Assembly (NCBI RefSeq): GCF_000429405.1
Contig: NZ_AUBU01000003.1
Coordinates: 1 to 64,000, forward strand
From: Algoriphagus marincola DSM 16067
GTDB lineage: Bacteria > Bacteroidota > Bacteroidia > Cytophagales > Cyclobacteriaceae
Direction: 5' to 3'
DNA length: 64,000 nucleotides
Shown here: positions 43,682 to 51,645 of the stretch, piece by piece
How the letters are laid out: every line of letters begins with the position of its first letter
Numbering within the stretch: the first letter of the stretch is position 1
Notes under the pieces: generated by a model
Database searches by the model: none
What the model was told of the DNA's origin: nothing
The model's input: the letters and a program-made list of their open reading frames with translations, nothing else
Program-made: the position numbers and the translations under genes

Positions 43682-44191
43682 ATGAACTTTAAAAAAATCC
43701 TTTTCTCTGCACTGATGCTTGGAGCATTCGTTTTTGCTGCCCAAGCACAAGAAAAACCTAGTCCTGCCCGTACCGCTGAAGGAACTGTGGGAGATGCAAA
43801 AATCATCATCAACTATTCCTCTCCTGCTGTAAAAGGTCGTATGATCTGGGGAGATTTGGTTCCTCTAGGCCAAGTTTGGAGAGCTGGTGCCAATGAGGCG
43901 ACCACTTTCACCACGGATAAAGACATTATGGTAGAAGGTCAGAAGCTTCCTGCTGGAACCTATGCTTTCTTTATCATCCCAGGTGAGTACGAGTCTACCT
44001 TCATTTTCAATACCGAAGCTAAGCAATGGGGAGCCTTCAATTATGATTCCTCAAAAGACGCCCTTCGAGTAAATGTACCTTCTCAGCAAACTTCCTCAAT
44101 GGAAGAGAGATTGGTCTATGAAGTAAAGGATGGCGGATTTGAAGTTCGCTGGGAATACGGAAAAGCAGGAGCAAAACTTTCCGCTCAATAA
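43682..44191 (+). CDS. Exported DUF2911 protein
   Basis: A 169-residue protein from the ATG at 43682, which opens a clean signal peptide (MNFKKILFSALMLGAFVFA, cut near AQA|QEK). An upstream extension of the frame lies in the preceding terminator region and is rejected. The mature part has the DUF2911 hallmark 'RMIWGDLVPLGQVWRAGANEATTF' and 'LPAGTYAFFIIPGE', a beta-rich periplasmic domain common in Bacteroidota. Its function is unknown. It is a single gene with its own terminator. Confidence 0.9.
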   Translation: MNFKKILFSALMLGAFVFAAQAQEKPSPARTAEGTVGDAKIIINYSSPAVKGRMIWGDLVPLGQVWRAGANEATTFTTDKDIMVEGQKLPAGTYAFFIIPGEYESTFIFNTEAKQWGAFNYDSSKDALRVNVPSQQTSSMEERLVYEVKDGGFEVRWEYGKAGAKLSAQ

Positions 44192-44210
44192 ATTGAAAAA
44201 CTAACCCAAA

Positions 44211-44246
44211 AAAGCCACTTCAGATTAATATGAAGTGGTTTTTTCT
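44211..44246. terminator. Bidirectional terminator between DUF2911 and MNT genes
   Basis: Arms AAAGCCACTTCA (44211-44222) and TGAAGTGGTTTT (44231-44242) form a stem with one G-T wobble and T-tracts on both strands. It ends the plus-strand DUF2911 transcript. The 3' end of the minus-strand MNT gene (stop at 44225) lies inside it, so it may also end the HEPN-MNT transcript. Confidence 0.75.
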
Positions 44247-44545
44247 TTTTCATAAAAGACTTTCCCTACCCTATTGATATGATCTATCAAGTCTGCATTA
44301 GAGATTTGCTTAAATAAGGAGACATCAAATTTGTAGGGAAGGAAGAGATCATCAATAGCCAGTTCAATTTTTTGGAGTTTTCTCAGGTCTAAACTTTCGC
44401 TAAAAAAAGTCAAATCAATATCAGACCCTTCTCTATAATTTCCCTTGGCGCGGAATCCATAAATAACCACTTTTTCTATTTCAGGAAATGATTCAAATTC
44501 TGCTTGGAGCTTTTTTATAATTGATGAAGACAATCCAAAATCCAT
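44225..44545 (-). CDS. MNT-type nucleotidyltransferase (HEPN partner) with altered GS motif
   Basis: A 106-residue minimal nucleotidyltransferase. I start it at the ATG at 44545, one base beyond the HEPN stop; the frame stays open upstream to 44626 but overlaps HEPN. The family motif is GSx10DxD; here it reads G30-F31, ten residues, then D42-I-D44 ('YGFRAKGNYREGSDIDL'), so the phosphate-binding serine is replaced by phenylalanine. In HEPN-MNT systems the MNT protein neutralises the HEPN toxin, often by adding AMP. The F could weaken catalysis and leave a binding role, or it may be tolerated. Co-transcribed after HEPN. Confidence 0.85.
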   Translation of the reverse strand: MDFGLSSSIIKKLQAEFESFPEIEKVVIYGFRAKGNYREGSDIDLTFFSESLDLRKLQKIELAIDDLFLPYKFDVSLFKQISNADLIDHINRVGKVFYEKEKTTSY

Positions 44546-44546
44546 T

Positions 44547-45023
44547 TTAAAACAGTTTTCCTTTTGATACACTCCTGATTTCTTCCATGTTGTCTCGGAA
44601 GTTTTCGAAAAGCGGGTGATAATCATGTATGATACTCAAAAAAATACTGTCAGCCGTTTCTTTATTGTAGGTATGTGAGGTTTTATTCCTACTCTTGATC
44701 ATGTCCATCCATGTTTCTCCTTTCGAAATTAAACCTGCCGAAAATGCTTCCTTTATTGCATCTTTAGAACCCATAGTTGTAATGCCACCAACTTCTTTCA
44801 TGTAATCCTTCATCACATTCCAGGCAAGCTCATGGGTATATTCAAAACGTTGAATAATCCCTTCTTTGATGATATCATCTAAAAACTCATCTGAGCTAAT
44901 TTTCCCATCTTCCTCCAGCCTATATTCGGATTTTATTTTTTCGATCGCTTGGTCTAGTTTCTCAAAAGCTTTCACATAATTTGAAAAACGCTGGATCCAA
45001 CGAATATCTTTATTAGCATTCAT
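44547..45023 (-). CDS. HEPN-family toxin-like protein (HI0074 type)
   Basis: A 158-residue all-helical protein of the nucleotidyltransferase-substrate-binding/HEPN type. The start 'RWIQRFSNYVKAFEKLDQAI' and 'QRFEYTHELAWNVMKDYM' are typical. The RNase motif Rx4-6H is present as R112-NKTS-H117 ('SRNKTSHTYN'), so the catalytic pair is intact. It precedes the MNT gene by one base, the usual HEPN-MNT order. It could be a toxin-antitoxin or phage-defence module, or a small housekeeping pair; no mobile element lies beside it. Confidence 0.88.
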   Translation of the reverse strand: MNANKDIRWIQRFSNYVKAFEKLDQAIEKIKSEYRLEEDGKISSDEFLDDIIKEGIIQRFEYTHELAWNVMKDYMKEVGGITTMGSKDAIKEAFSAGLISKGETWMDMIKSRNKTSHTYNKETADSIFLSIIHDYHPLFENFRDNMEEIRSVSKGKLF

Positions 45024-45145
45024 AGTCTGAGATTCTATTAGTTAAAGTTCTGATTTTAATCTAAAGAATTTTAAAAACCTGAAATTATTTTCCTCTTTTT
45101 TGATGCTTATCTACATAAAAAGTAGTCATTCAATATCTTTGATGC

Positions 45146-47635
45146 ATGATTATTCTTAATCCCGATTCCTTCGACCTTCCTGTATCTGAAATCATCCCTA
45201 AGGTCAAAAAACACCTTTCCAGCCAAAATTCCCTAATCATTCAAGCGCCTCCCGGTGCGGGAAAGAGTACGCTTTTACCTTTAGCCCTCCTTGAAGAAGA
45301 GTGGCTCAAAGGAAAGAAAATCTTGATGCTCGAACCTAGACGTCTAGCTACCAAGTCCATTGCAACTAGAATGGCTGAAATGATTGGTGAAAAAGTGGGT
45401 GAAACAGTGGGCTATCGAATTAGATTTGAATCGGCAGTTTCGAAAAAAACACGTTTGGAAGTCATCACAGAGGGAATCCTGACCAGAATGATGCATCAAG
45501 ACAATGCATTGGAGGAAATCGGTTTGTTGATATTTGATGAATTCCATGAGCGGAATCTCTTTTCTGAAGTAGGACTTGCGCTAGCGAGAGAGATTCAAGA
45601 GATACTTAGACTTGATCTGAGGATTCTACTGATGTCTGCGACCATCGATACGAAGGAACTTTCCTCTTTACTCCACGCGAATGTGCTTGAAAGCAAGGGA
45701 AGACAATATCCCGTGGAAGTTAATTACTTGAACACGATCGATGAATATGCCATCGGAGAGGATACAGCTAGGCAAATCATTCCTTTGACTGAAAAGCATG
45801 AAGGAGATTTTTTGGTTTTCTTACCTGGTCAGGGAGAAATAAGAAAAGCTCAATCCATTCTTAGATCGGCTTTGCCAGATGACCTTATTTTACCACTTTA
45901 TGGACAGCTAACTCCTGCCGATCAGCAAAGAGCTATTTTACCCAATCCACAAGGAAAAAGGAAGATAGTCTTGTCCACGGATATAGCCGAAACCTCACTA
46001 ACCATAGAAGGTATTCGGGTGGTAGTAGATTCAGGATTTGCCAAATCAAATAAATTTGACCCGCGTTCAGGTCTTTCTCGTTTGGTTCTGCATAGAATCA
46101 GTAAGGATTCAGCAGATCAAAGAAGTGGAAGAGCCGGAAGGCTTTCTTCAGGCCACTCCTACCGGCTTTGGAATAAAGGTATTCAGAGTCAATTGGCAGA
46201 TTTTAGAACTCCTGAGCTGTTGGAGGCTGACCTGACCGGAATGGTATTGGACATGATAGCCTGGGGCAAGGATAATATTCAAGAAATGGCTTGGCTTACT
46301 CCCCCACCAAAAGCTAGCATTGCACAATCCGAAAAGGTGTTGGAGGCGATCGAAGCGATTGAAAATGGTCAGATTACAGCCCATGGAAAAGGCATTCAGG
46401 CCTTACCCCTACAGCCAAGAATAGCCCATATGCTGCTTTATGCGAAAGAAAATGGACTGTTGGAGTTGGCTACGGATGTGGCTGCTATCCTGGAGGAGCG
46501 AGATCCTTTAGGGGCTGATGCGGGAGTAGATATCAATTTGCGCGTGGAAGCTCTGAGGAGGTATAGAGATCGTGGAGTAAGCATATCCCGAATCAAAAAA
46601 ATAGAAAAGGTAGCTGCACAATACAGGAAAATCTTTCAGGTTACGCCAGAAAATTCGCCGGTAGATCCTTGGGCAACAGGACTTTTGCTAGCGTATGCCT
46701 ACCCAGAACGAATCGCCGCAGCACGTCCTGGAAACAATGCTCAGTTTCAATTGGCGAATGGTAAAATTGCTCAAATTGGTCACCGAGATGACTTGGCTCA
46801 TGAATCTTGGCTGGCCGTGGCCCAGGTAGATGCGAGAGAAGGAATGGGCAAAATATGGTTAGCAGCTCCTTTGAACCCAAAAGATCTTGCACCCATGCTT
46901 AAGACTCGGGAGGTTTTAGAATGGGACCGAAAAAAGGGTGGACTTATTGCGGAGACCGAAGTCCGAATTGGGGCGATTATTTTGGGAAAAAGACCACTCA
47001 AAGCATTCAATCCCGGATTAGCCAAGGAAGCCATTGTTAGGGCTATTCAGGAAGATGGCCAGTATTTATTGGATTGGAATGAGGAAACCCTACAGCTAAT
47101 TTACCGGGTACAATCGATTAGAAATTGGAATAATGATTCATCCTGGCCGGATTGGTCGGTTCAAAACCTCTGTAAAAATGCACCTGATTGGCTATCTCAC
47201 TATTTGATAGATATTTCGAAAAATGATGATCTCAAAAAGCTTAATTTAAAAGATATACTACTCCATTCTCTTTCTTTTGAGCAGCAGCAAATGCTAGGAC
47301 AACTTGCTCCAGAAAAAATAGAAGTGCCCTCAGGAAGCAAGATTAAAATTGAATACCAAGAAGAAGGTATGCAACCTCGACTATCCGTAAGATTGCAGGA
47401 GCTTTTTGGTTTGATAGATACTCCAAGGATAAATCAGGGGAAAAATGCCTTACTTATTGAAATGCTTTCACCGGGCTTTAAGCCAGTGCAATTGACTCAA
47501 GATTTAAAAAGCTTTTGGTCAAATGGCTATTTTGAAGTGAGAAAAGAACTGAAAAGAAGGTATCTCAAACACGAGTGGCCTGAAAATCCCCTAGAAGCGG
47601 AGGCAGTTAGGGGTGTGAAAAAGAAAAGAGATTAA
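45146..47635 (+). CDS. hrpB: ATP-dependent helicase HrpB
   Basis: An 829-residue DEAH-type RNA helicase. Walker A is 'QAPPGAGKSTLL' with Lys40, the DEAH variant is 'DEFHERN', and 'LMSATID' and 'STDIAETSLTIEGIRVVVDSG' follow as motifs III-V. 'QRSGRAGR' is motif VI. The HrpB-specific C-terminal region ('LLLAYAYPERIAAARPGN', 'WPDWSVQNLCKNAPDWLSHYL') completes the normal family length (about 800-830). The physiological RNA target is not well known. Its stop overlaps the convergent gene by 4 bases. Confidence 0.94.
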   Translation: MIILNPDSFDLPVSEIIPKVKKHLSSQNSLIIQAPPGAGKSTLLPLALLEEEWLKGKKILMLEPRRLATKSIATRMAEMIGEKVGETVGYRIRFESAVSKKTRLEVITEGILTRMMHQDNALEEIGLLIFDEFHERNLFSEVGLALAREIQEILRLDLRILLMSATIDTKELSSLLHANVLESKGRQYPVEVNYLNTIDEYAIGEDTARQIIPLTEKHEGDFLVFLPGQGEIRKAQSILRSALPDDLILPLYGQLTPADQQRAILPNPQGKRKIVLSTDIAETSLTIEGIRVVVDSGFAKSNKFDPRSGLSRLVLHRISKDSADQRSGRAGRLSSGHSYRLWNKGIQSQLADFRTPELLEADLTGMVLDMIAWGKDNIQEMAWLTPPPKASIAQSEKVLEAIEAIENGQITAHGKGIQALPLQPRIAHMLLYAKENGLLELATDVAAILEERDPLGADAGVDINLRVEALRRYRDRGVSISRIKKIEKVAAQYRKIFQVTPENSPVDPWATGLLLAYAYPERIAAARPGNNAQFQLANGKIAQIGHRDDLAHESWLAVAQVDAREGMGKIWLAAPLNPKDLAPMLKTREVLEWDRKKGGLIAETEVRIGAIILGKRPLKAFNPGLAKEAIVRAIQEDGQYLLDWNEETLQLIYRVQSIRNWNNDSSWPDWSVQNLCKNAPDWLSHYLIDISKNDDLKKLNLKDILLHSLSFEQQQMLGQLAPEKIEVPSGSKIKIEYQEEGMQPRLSVRLQELFGLIDTPRINQGKNALLIEMLSPGFKPVQLTQDLKSFWSNGYFEVRKELKRRYLKHEWPENPLEAEAVRGVKKKRD

Positions 47636-48255
47636 TCTTCTAAATGGTCGAGGAAATCTAAAAGCTGCAGGAATGAGGCGATAGTAAATGGAGTCATGCC
47701 CGTCTTCTTAATTTCCTCTAAGTAAATATCCCGTAAAACCGGATAATCATTTGGATTGTAGATTCTAGCCAAGGTTACCCCACGAAAAACGTAATACACA
47801 AAGTTTTGTGTCCTAAACACTTTTTCTTTTCTATCTGCGAAAGCTTTCTCAAGATTTTCCGGAATGATCATTTCGTCCATCCAATGAAATCCATACCCCA
47901 CAAAAAACTTCTCTGCTGCCATGATTGATTGAGCCAGCTGTGAATTTGAGTTTAAGACAAAACGCTTTGGTAGCTCCTTCCCTATTTTGTCAGGACTTTG
48001 GATAAGAGTGATGGAGCGACGGGAATAATCACTTAAGCTTGGGAGAAATTTATGGATGATTTCCTCAACCTGATGAATTCTTATCCCCAAATTATATTCT
48101 AAATAGCTCACATCTGGATATTCAGAATAATGAATAAAAACCACTTGCTGACCATGATCAAAATCTTTGAAAAACAGCAAGTGGTTAGGATGAAATTTAA
48201 AGCCAAAATCGCTCAGAAATTGATTATGAAATCCAATGACGTCTAGCTTTCTCAT
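47632..48255 (-). CDS. Hypothetical cytosolic protein
   Basis: A 207-residue protein starting at the ATG at 48255 (MRKLDVIGFHNQFL); the frame is open to 48282 with a less convincing start. It is rich in aromatic and charged residues ('HPNHLLFFKDFDHGQQVVFIHYSE', 'VYYVFRGVTLARIYNPNDYPVL'), with no signal or membrane helix. I do not recognise the family. It lies downstream of the 174-residue protein gene with a gap of 9-36 bases, so they probably share an operon. Convergent with hrpB. Confidence 0.7.
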   Translation of the reverse strand: MRKLDVIGFHNQFLSDFGFKFHPNHLLFFKDFDHGQQVVFIHYSEYPDVSYLEYNLGIRIHQVEEIIHKFLPSLSDYSRRSITLIQSPDKIGKELPKRFVLNSNSQLAQSIMAAEKFFVGYGFHWMDEMIIPENLEKAFADRKEKVFRTQNFVYYVFRGVTLARIYNPNDYPVLRDIYLEEIKKTGMTPFTIASFLQLLDFLDHLED

Positions 48256-48291
48256 ATAAATATTAACTTCAAAAAGTCTCAAAAGTTGTAG

Positions 48292-48816
48292 TTAATCTGA
48301 AAATAATTCTCTCATTTCCAATAACATAGGCTCAACCTCAGATTTTTTAATGGAAAGACTATCAGGATCTTCCGGGTTGTGGAGGTAGTGATTCCAATGC
48401 TTCTCTGCTTTTCGAATGGTTCTTGGCGAAATATCGAATTCCACTCTATCTAAATATTCCTTTGCCAAACTGGAAGACTTGAAATTTCCAAATAAGTACA
48501 CTCGGAAAACATCAACAAAACGCTGGCTCAGGTCGAATTCTTCTAAAATCTGCACAAAAGCTCCCTGCTGCTGCTTATTTTTTCGATCATGGATAGCCTT
48601 AAAAATCGCATCCAATGATTCTTCGTTCCAAGGTGTTTTAGACAAAGCTCTACAAGCCAGATAGGCAGCTTCCCAATCATCAGATAGCACTAATTCGATC
48701 AACTTATCTTTGACTTCTTCGGTAGCTTTAAGCCCAAGTTTATCAGCAAAATTATAAGCCTCTGCTTCCTTGGGATCTAGCATTCGCTGAAAGAGTTTTT
48801 CTATTTCTTCGTCCAT
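48292..48816 (-). CDS. Hypothetical HEAT-like helical protein
   Basis: A 174-residue helical protein. Segments such as 'EVKDKLIELVLSDDWEAAYLACRALSKTPWNEESLDAIFKAI' have the spacing of HEAT/Armadillo-type helical hairpins. No signal or catalytic motif. It is transcribed divergently from the VLRF1 candidate, with 44 bases between their start codons, and is first in a two-gene unit with the 207-residue protein. The function is unknown; a scaffold role is typical of the fold. Confidence 0.72.
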   Translation of the reverse strand: MDEEIEKLFQRMLDPKEAEAYNFADKLGLKATEEVKDKLIELVLSDDWEAAYLACRALSKTPWNEESLDAIFKAIHDRKNKQQQGAFVQILEEFDLSQRFVDVFRVYLFGNFKSSSLAKEYLDRVEFDISPRTIRKAEKHWNHYLHNPEDPDSLSIKKSEVEPMLLEMRELFSD

Positions 48817-48860
48817 AGTTATTTGTTTATTTGCAGAAATCCTTTTTTGGATCTAATTGT

Positions 48861-49568
48861 ATGCATATTCCCAATACCCAAAATATTGATTTTACGACTT
48901 TTGAGGAGCTATTGAAAAAGTCCAAAAAGGAAAATCTGGATCTTCAATACAATCAAAAAAAGCACCAACTCGAGTTGGGAATGCAAAATAAATGGTTTGC
49001 CAAGATATTTCTGCCTTGGGACCACAATTGGCAAAATGACCAACTCGTTCTTCAATCCAAATCAGCCATAGCATTGGTTGGAATTAGAGCCGGGCAAGCA
49101 TTTACAGGGCTAATTGAAAATCGTCAATTGATTGATCACAAAATATTTCGAGCCTATATGGTTCGGAAAAAACAAGGTAAATCACAGGTTAAACATTTGA
49201 AAACCAAAGGAAAGTCTAGAGCAGGATCAAGAATCAGATTAGCTGAAACTGAGCGATTTTTCAATGAAATTAATGAAAGGCTAGAAGTCTATGCAGGTCA
49301 GCTAGCCGTAGATCGATGGGGAATAGCCTGTGGAAAAACCCTTTGGCCCTATCTCTTTGATGCAGAGGTTCCTCCCCCATTTTCAAAAAAAGATTCAAAC
49401 CTTGTTCAGCTTCCCTTCCATGTGCAGCAAGCCTCGTTTGAGGAATTACAAGCAATTTCAGAACTATTGATGGGATTTCACCTTTTAATTTCTGATGAAG
49501 GGGAAGACTTTTTTGAAGAAACACTTCAAAAACCGAAGAAGGATTTGGGAACAGAAGATGATTGGTAA
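48861..49568 (+). CDS. Probable VLRF1-family (Vms1-like) ribosome-rescue release factor
   Basis: A 235-residue cytosolic protein. I start at the ATG at 48861; the frame is open to a TTG at 48831. Residues 98-150 match by eye the eRF1/VLRF1 core: 'AYMVRKKQGKSQVKHLKTKGKSRAGSRIRLAETERFF'-region, where KxQGxSQ (103-109, Gln109) corresponds to the GGQ-like catalytic loop of Vms1/ANKZF1 peptidyl-tRNA hydrolases. Further on, 'VPPPFSKKDSNLVQLPF' fits the end of the domain. A Bacteroidetes-specific VLRF1 family has been proposed from comparative genomics. It would release nascent chains from stalled 50S subunits. The family call is moderately sure; function here is inference. Confidence 0.65.
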   Translation: MHIPNTQNIDFTTFEELLKKSKKENLDLQYNQKKHQLELGMQNKWFAKIFLPWDHNWQNDQLVLQSKSAIALVGIRAGQAFTGLIENRQLIDHKIFRAYMVRKKQGKSQVKHLKTKGKSRAGSRIRLAETERFFNEINERLEVYAGQLAVDRWGIACGKTLWPYLFDAEVPPPFSKKDSNLVQLPFHVQQASFEELQAISELLMGFHLLISDEGEDFFEETLQKPKKDLGTEDDW

Positions 49569-49577
49569 CAAAAAAAT

Positions 49578-49692
49578 GGCTGTCTCATAAACCGTTTGTT
49601 TGTCAGCCTGAGCGGAGTCGAAGGCCATTTCCGGTATGTTGGAAGACATTTCGACTTCGCTCAATGTGACAAGCTTTACTTTTGGGACAGCC
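49578..49692. repeat. Nested palindrome: MITE-like element with REP core, copy 2
   Basis: Outer arms GGCTGTCTCA (49578-49587) and TGGGACAGCC (49683-49692) are inverted repeats like insertion-sequence ends. Inside lie TTGTCA...TGAGCGGAGTCGAA (49600-49622) and its inverted partner TTCGACTTCGCTCA...TGACAA (49650-49672). The inner core is the same as in the repeat at 4695-4743. The whole can fold into one long hairpin and fills the gap between two convergent genes, so it may also stop transcription from both sides. Confidence 0.7.
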
Positions 49693-49721
49693 TCTCTTGC
49701 TAGTGGTTATTGGTATACAAT

Positions 49722-50108
49722 TTATGAGTTTCCGATATTTCCATCCATAGGAGAAGGATATTGATTGGAAAGCATTGCCAAGGTTTCATGCGCCATCTTG
49801 ACGTTGTATTCATAAGCTAGGCTCTTGTAGTTGACCAAATCCACGATCGTACCGATAAAGCACAATCCGACAGTCAAAATATATAGAATACCTAAGCCGA
49901 TTTGTCCCAAGATGAATCGATGCAAACCTGCAAATCCAAAGAAACCGATCAAGGTCAAGATTAGGATCATTTGAGCGTCTTTTCTTCTCGCACGGTAAAC
50001 CTGTGCAAAGAGAGATGCTTGATCGTCATCCATATTTTTCATCAATCCTTGAATGTAGCCCAATTCCATTCCTTCGAGTTCGGGCAGGTGTCTTAATACA
50101 TTAGCCAT
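49722..50108 (-). CDS. TM2-domain membrane protein
   Basis: A 128-residue protein. A soluble helical N-terminus (1-45) precedes a TM2 domain: two membrane helices joined by a short turn ('MILILTLIGFFGFAGLHRFILGQIGLGILYILTVGLCFIGTIVDLV', about 47-92), with the conserved 'GLHRFILG' link. The C-terminal tail is cytosolic. TM2 proteins are widespread and of unclear function. It is coupled to a DUF2752 gene whose end overlaps its start by 8 bases; this pairing is common in Bacteroidota. Confidence 0.9.
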   Translation of the reverse strand: MANVLRHLPELEGMELGYIQGLMKNMDDDQASLFAQVYRARRKDAQMILILTLIGFFGFAGLHRFILGQIGLGILYILTVGLCFIGTIVDLVNYKSLAYEYNVKMAHETLAMLSNQYPSPMDGNIGNS

Positions 50109-50406
50109 AGTTGTGTGTTGTTTTTAAGTTGCTTATCAAATTCCAAATTCTAGAAAAAATCACCAGATACGCCAGAGCCGCCAATGGATGCATTTCCCAA
50201 GATGCCTGGAATTCTCCTCGTGCCAATAAGTTCATGGCCCGGCCTAAACCGCAACCAGGACACCAACTGAACCCGAGATTTTCCAATGGACAGAGCGAAA
50301 AGTGATTCGCTGCCCAAGGGTCAATCGTGAGAATTGCAAGCAAACTTCCGATCCAAAAGATCAGCTCCAATGGAAGCTTCTGAAGTTTCATGATGATTGC
50401 TTTCAT
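50101..50406 (-). CDS. DUF2752 membrane protein
   Basis: About 101 residues from the Met at 50406; Met at 50391 or the longer frame to 50460 are alternatives. The DUF2752 signature 'CPLENLGFSWCPGCGLGRAM' is present, with cysteines that might bind metal, and membrane helices lie on either side ('LELIFWIGSLLAILT', 'HPLAALAYLVIFSRIW'). It lies upstream of and overlaps the TM2-domain gene. The function is unknown. Confidence 0.82.
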   Translation of the reverse strand: MKAIIMKLQKLPLELIFWIGSLLAILTIDPWAANHFSLCPLENLGFSWCPGCGLGRAMNLLARGEFQASWEMHPLAALAYLVIFSRIWNLISNLKTTHNYG

Positions 50407-50514
50407 GCCAGTAAGAATACGAAAAGGGTGCCAATGCCCAAAATGCATGTTTTTCGGCAAAAAGAGGGGGTTGAACGATTAAAATGATTGATAAACGTAC
50501 AAAAATGTGTCCGA

Positions 50515-51597
50515 TTATGAACGGACAACTTGAGGTAAGTTCAGTTTTATGACTTCACCAAATTTTTCTTTTTGTTGAATTTCCATCATTCTGCGAAAGC
50601 TTTCATAGCTTTTCTTCGAGCCGTAATTTTTCAATCCTGAAAAGCGAAAAACAAGATCAACCAAATTTCCAGGAAGTGCATTTGTGCTTTTTACCCCAAG
50701 TGCATTAGAGGCTTCTTTTCCCAGGAAAAAATAAAATAATCCATCAACTTGCTGCCGGATGAGGGCATCAGGAATGTTTCCTTTATAGTAGCCACCGAGA
50801 GCACCTATCAAGGTTTTTCCTGCTTCTGTGCTTTTTAGATGTCTTTTCCGGATCAGTCGATCCAACTCAAACGCTTCCTTGGAATTTTCAGGCCAATAAC
50901 TAGTATCCACTCCGATCAACTCCCCTATCCATTTCCAATACTGCAAAACAGCCTCAAAATCCGATTCTGAGATATTCCTGCCCATTTTGATCATTCCGCG
51001 AAGTACGATCATGCTGAAGGCCAGATTAGTTCCAAGCATATCCTCCTGATTGATAGCTTTTCCAAACTTTGGGTCCCAGTCCCGTGCATATTTTTGGATA
51101 AAATATCTGCTAAAGGCATGAATCAACCGGACTTTCGCGCAAGTTAAGTAGGCCCGAGAATCAGAAATAAAGGCATTGGGCCGGAAAATGTCCATTACAA
51201 AAACGCCAGTCTCTGCCAGCCGCTTTCCGATATCCTGTACGATCCGCTTTGATCTGACCAATACCTCTGCCCCATCTCCAAAAGCATAGCAGTAGGGCAA
51301 CGAATAAAAACCTAAAAGACCTAGATAGATATCTCCATTTTTAGCGAAAAAAGCCTGCCCATTTTGAAGAACTGAAGTTTCTCCAAGTGATAGTTTATCA
51401 AAATAAAACTGAAGGAAATTTCTCACCCTCGGACTGAAATCAAGGCTCAATTGATCAGGAATCATATCCCAGGAATTGAATACATCAATCAACTTTGGAT
51501 TTGCTATCAAGTCCTCAACTGCCTGATCTGCAAGGGGATCTTGTCTTTGTCGGAGTTGATCAAAATTCTGATTGGTGTAAAGCTTCAATTTGTCCAC
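50515..51597 (-). CDS. MpaB-family (DUF2236) oxygenase-like protein
   Basis: A 360-residue protein of the oxygenase MpaB/latex-clearing-protein-like family. The family histidine/aromatic segments are 'CAKVRLIHAFSRYFIQKYARDWD' and 'INQEDMLGTNLAFSMIVLRGM' (about 155-205), which in relatives hold a haem b. No signal peptide. The family oxidises hydrophobic substrates or acts in mycophenolic acid side-chain cleavage; here the substrate is unknown. It is divergent from the beta-propeller gene, with 48 bases between the starts. Confidence 0.82.
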   Translation of the reverse strand: MDKLKLYTNQNFDQLRQRQDPLADQAVEDLIANPKLIDVFNSWDMIPDQLSLDFSPRVRNFLQFYFDKLSLGETSVLQNGQAFFAKNGDIYLGLLGFYSLPYCYAFGDGAEVLVRSKRIVQDIGKRLAETGVFVMDIFRPNAFISDSRAYLTCAKVRLIHAFSRYFIQKYARDWDPKFGKAINQEDMLGTNLAFSMIVLRGMIKMGRNISESDFEAVLQYWKWIGELIGVDTSYWPENSKEAFELDRLIRKRHLKSTEAGKTLIGALGGYYKGNIPDALIRQQVDGLFYFFLGKEASNALGVKSTNALPGNLVDLVFRFSGLKNYGSKKSYESFRRMMEIQQKEKFGEVIKLNLPQVVRS

Positions 51598-51645
51598 AGC
51601 AATCTAACCTTGATTTTGTATTTTGGTTGCACAAACCAATCATTT

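Noticed and set aside
45134..45141. TATCTTTG, a perfect -7-type promoter word before hrpB
   Set aside because: Transcription would start at or after the hrpB start codon, and no TTG lies at the right distance upstream.
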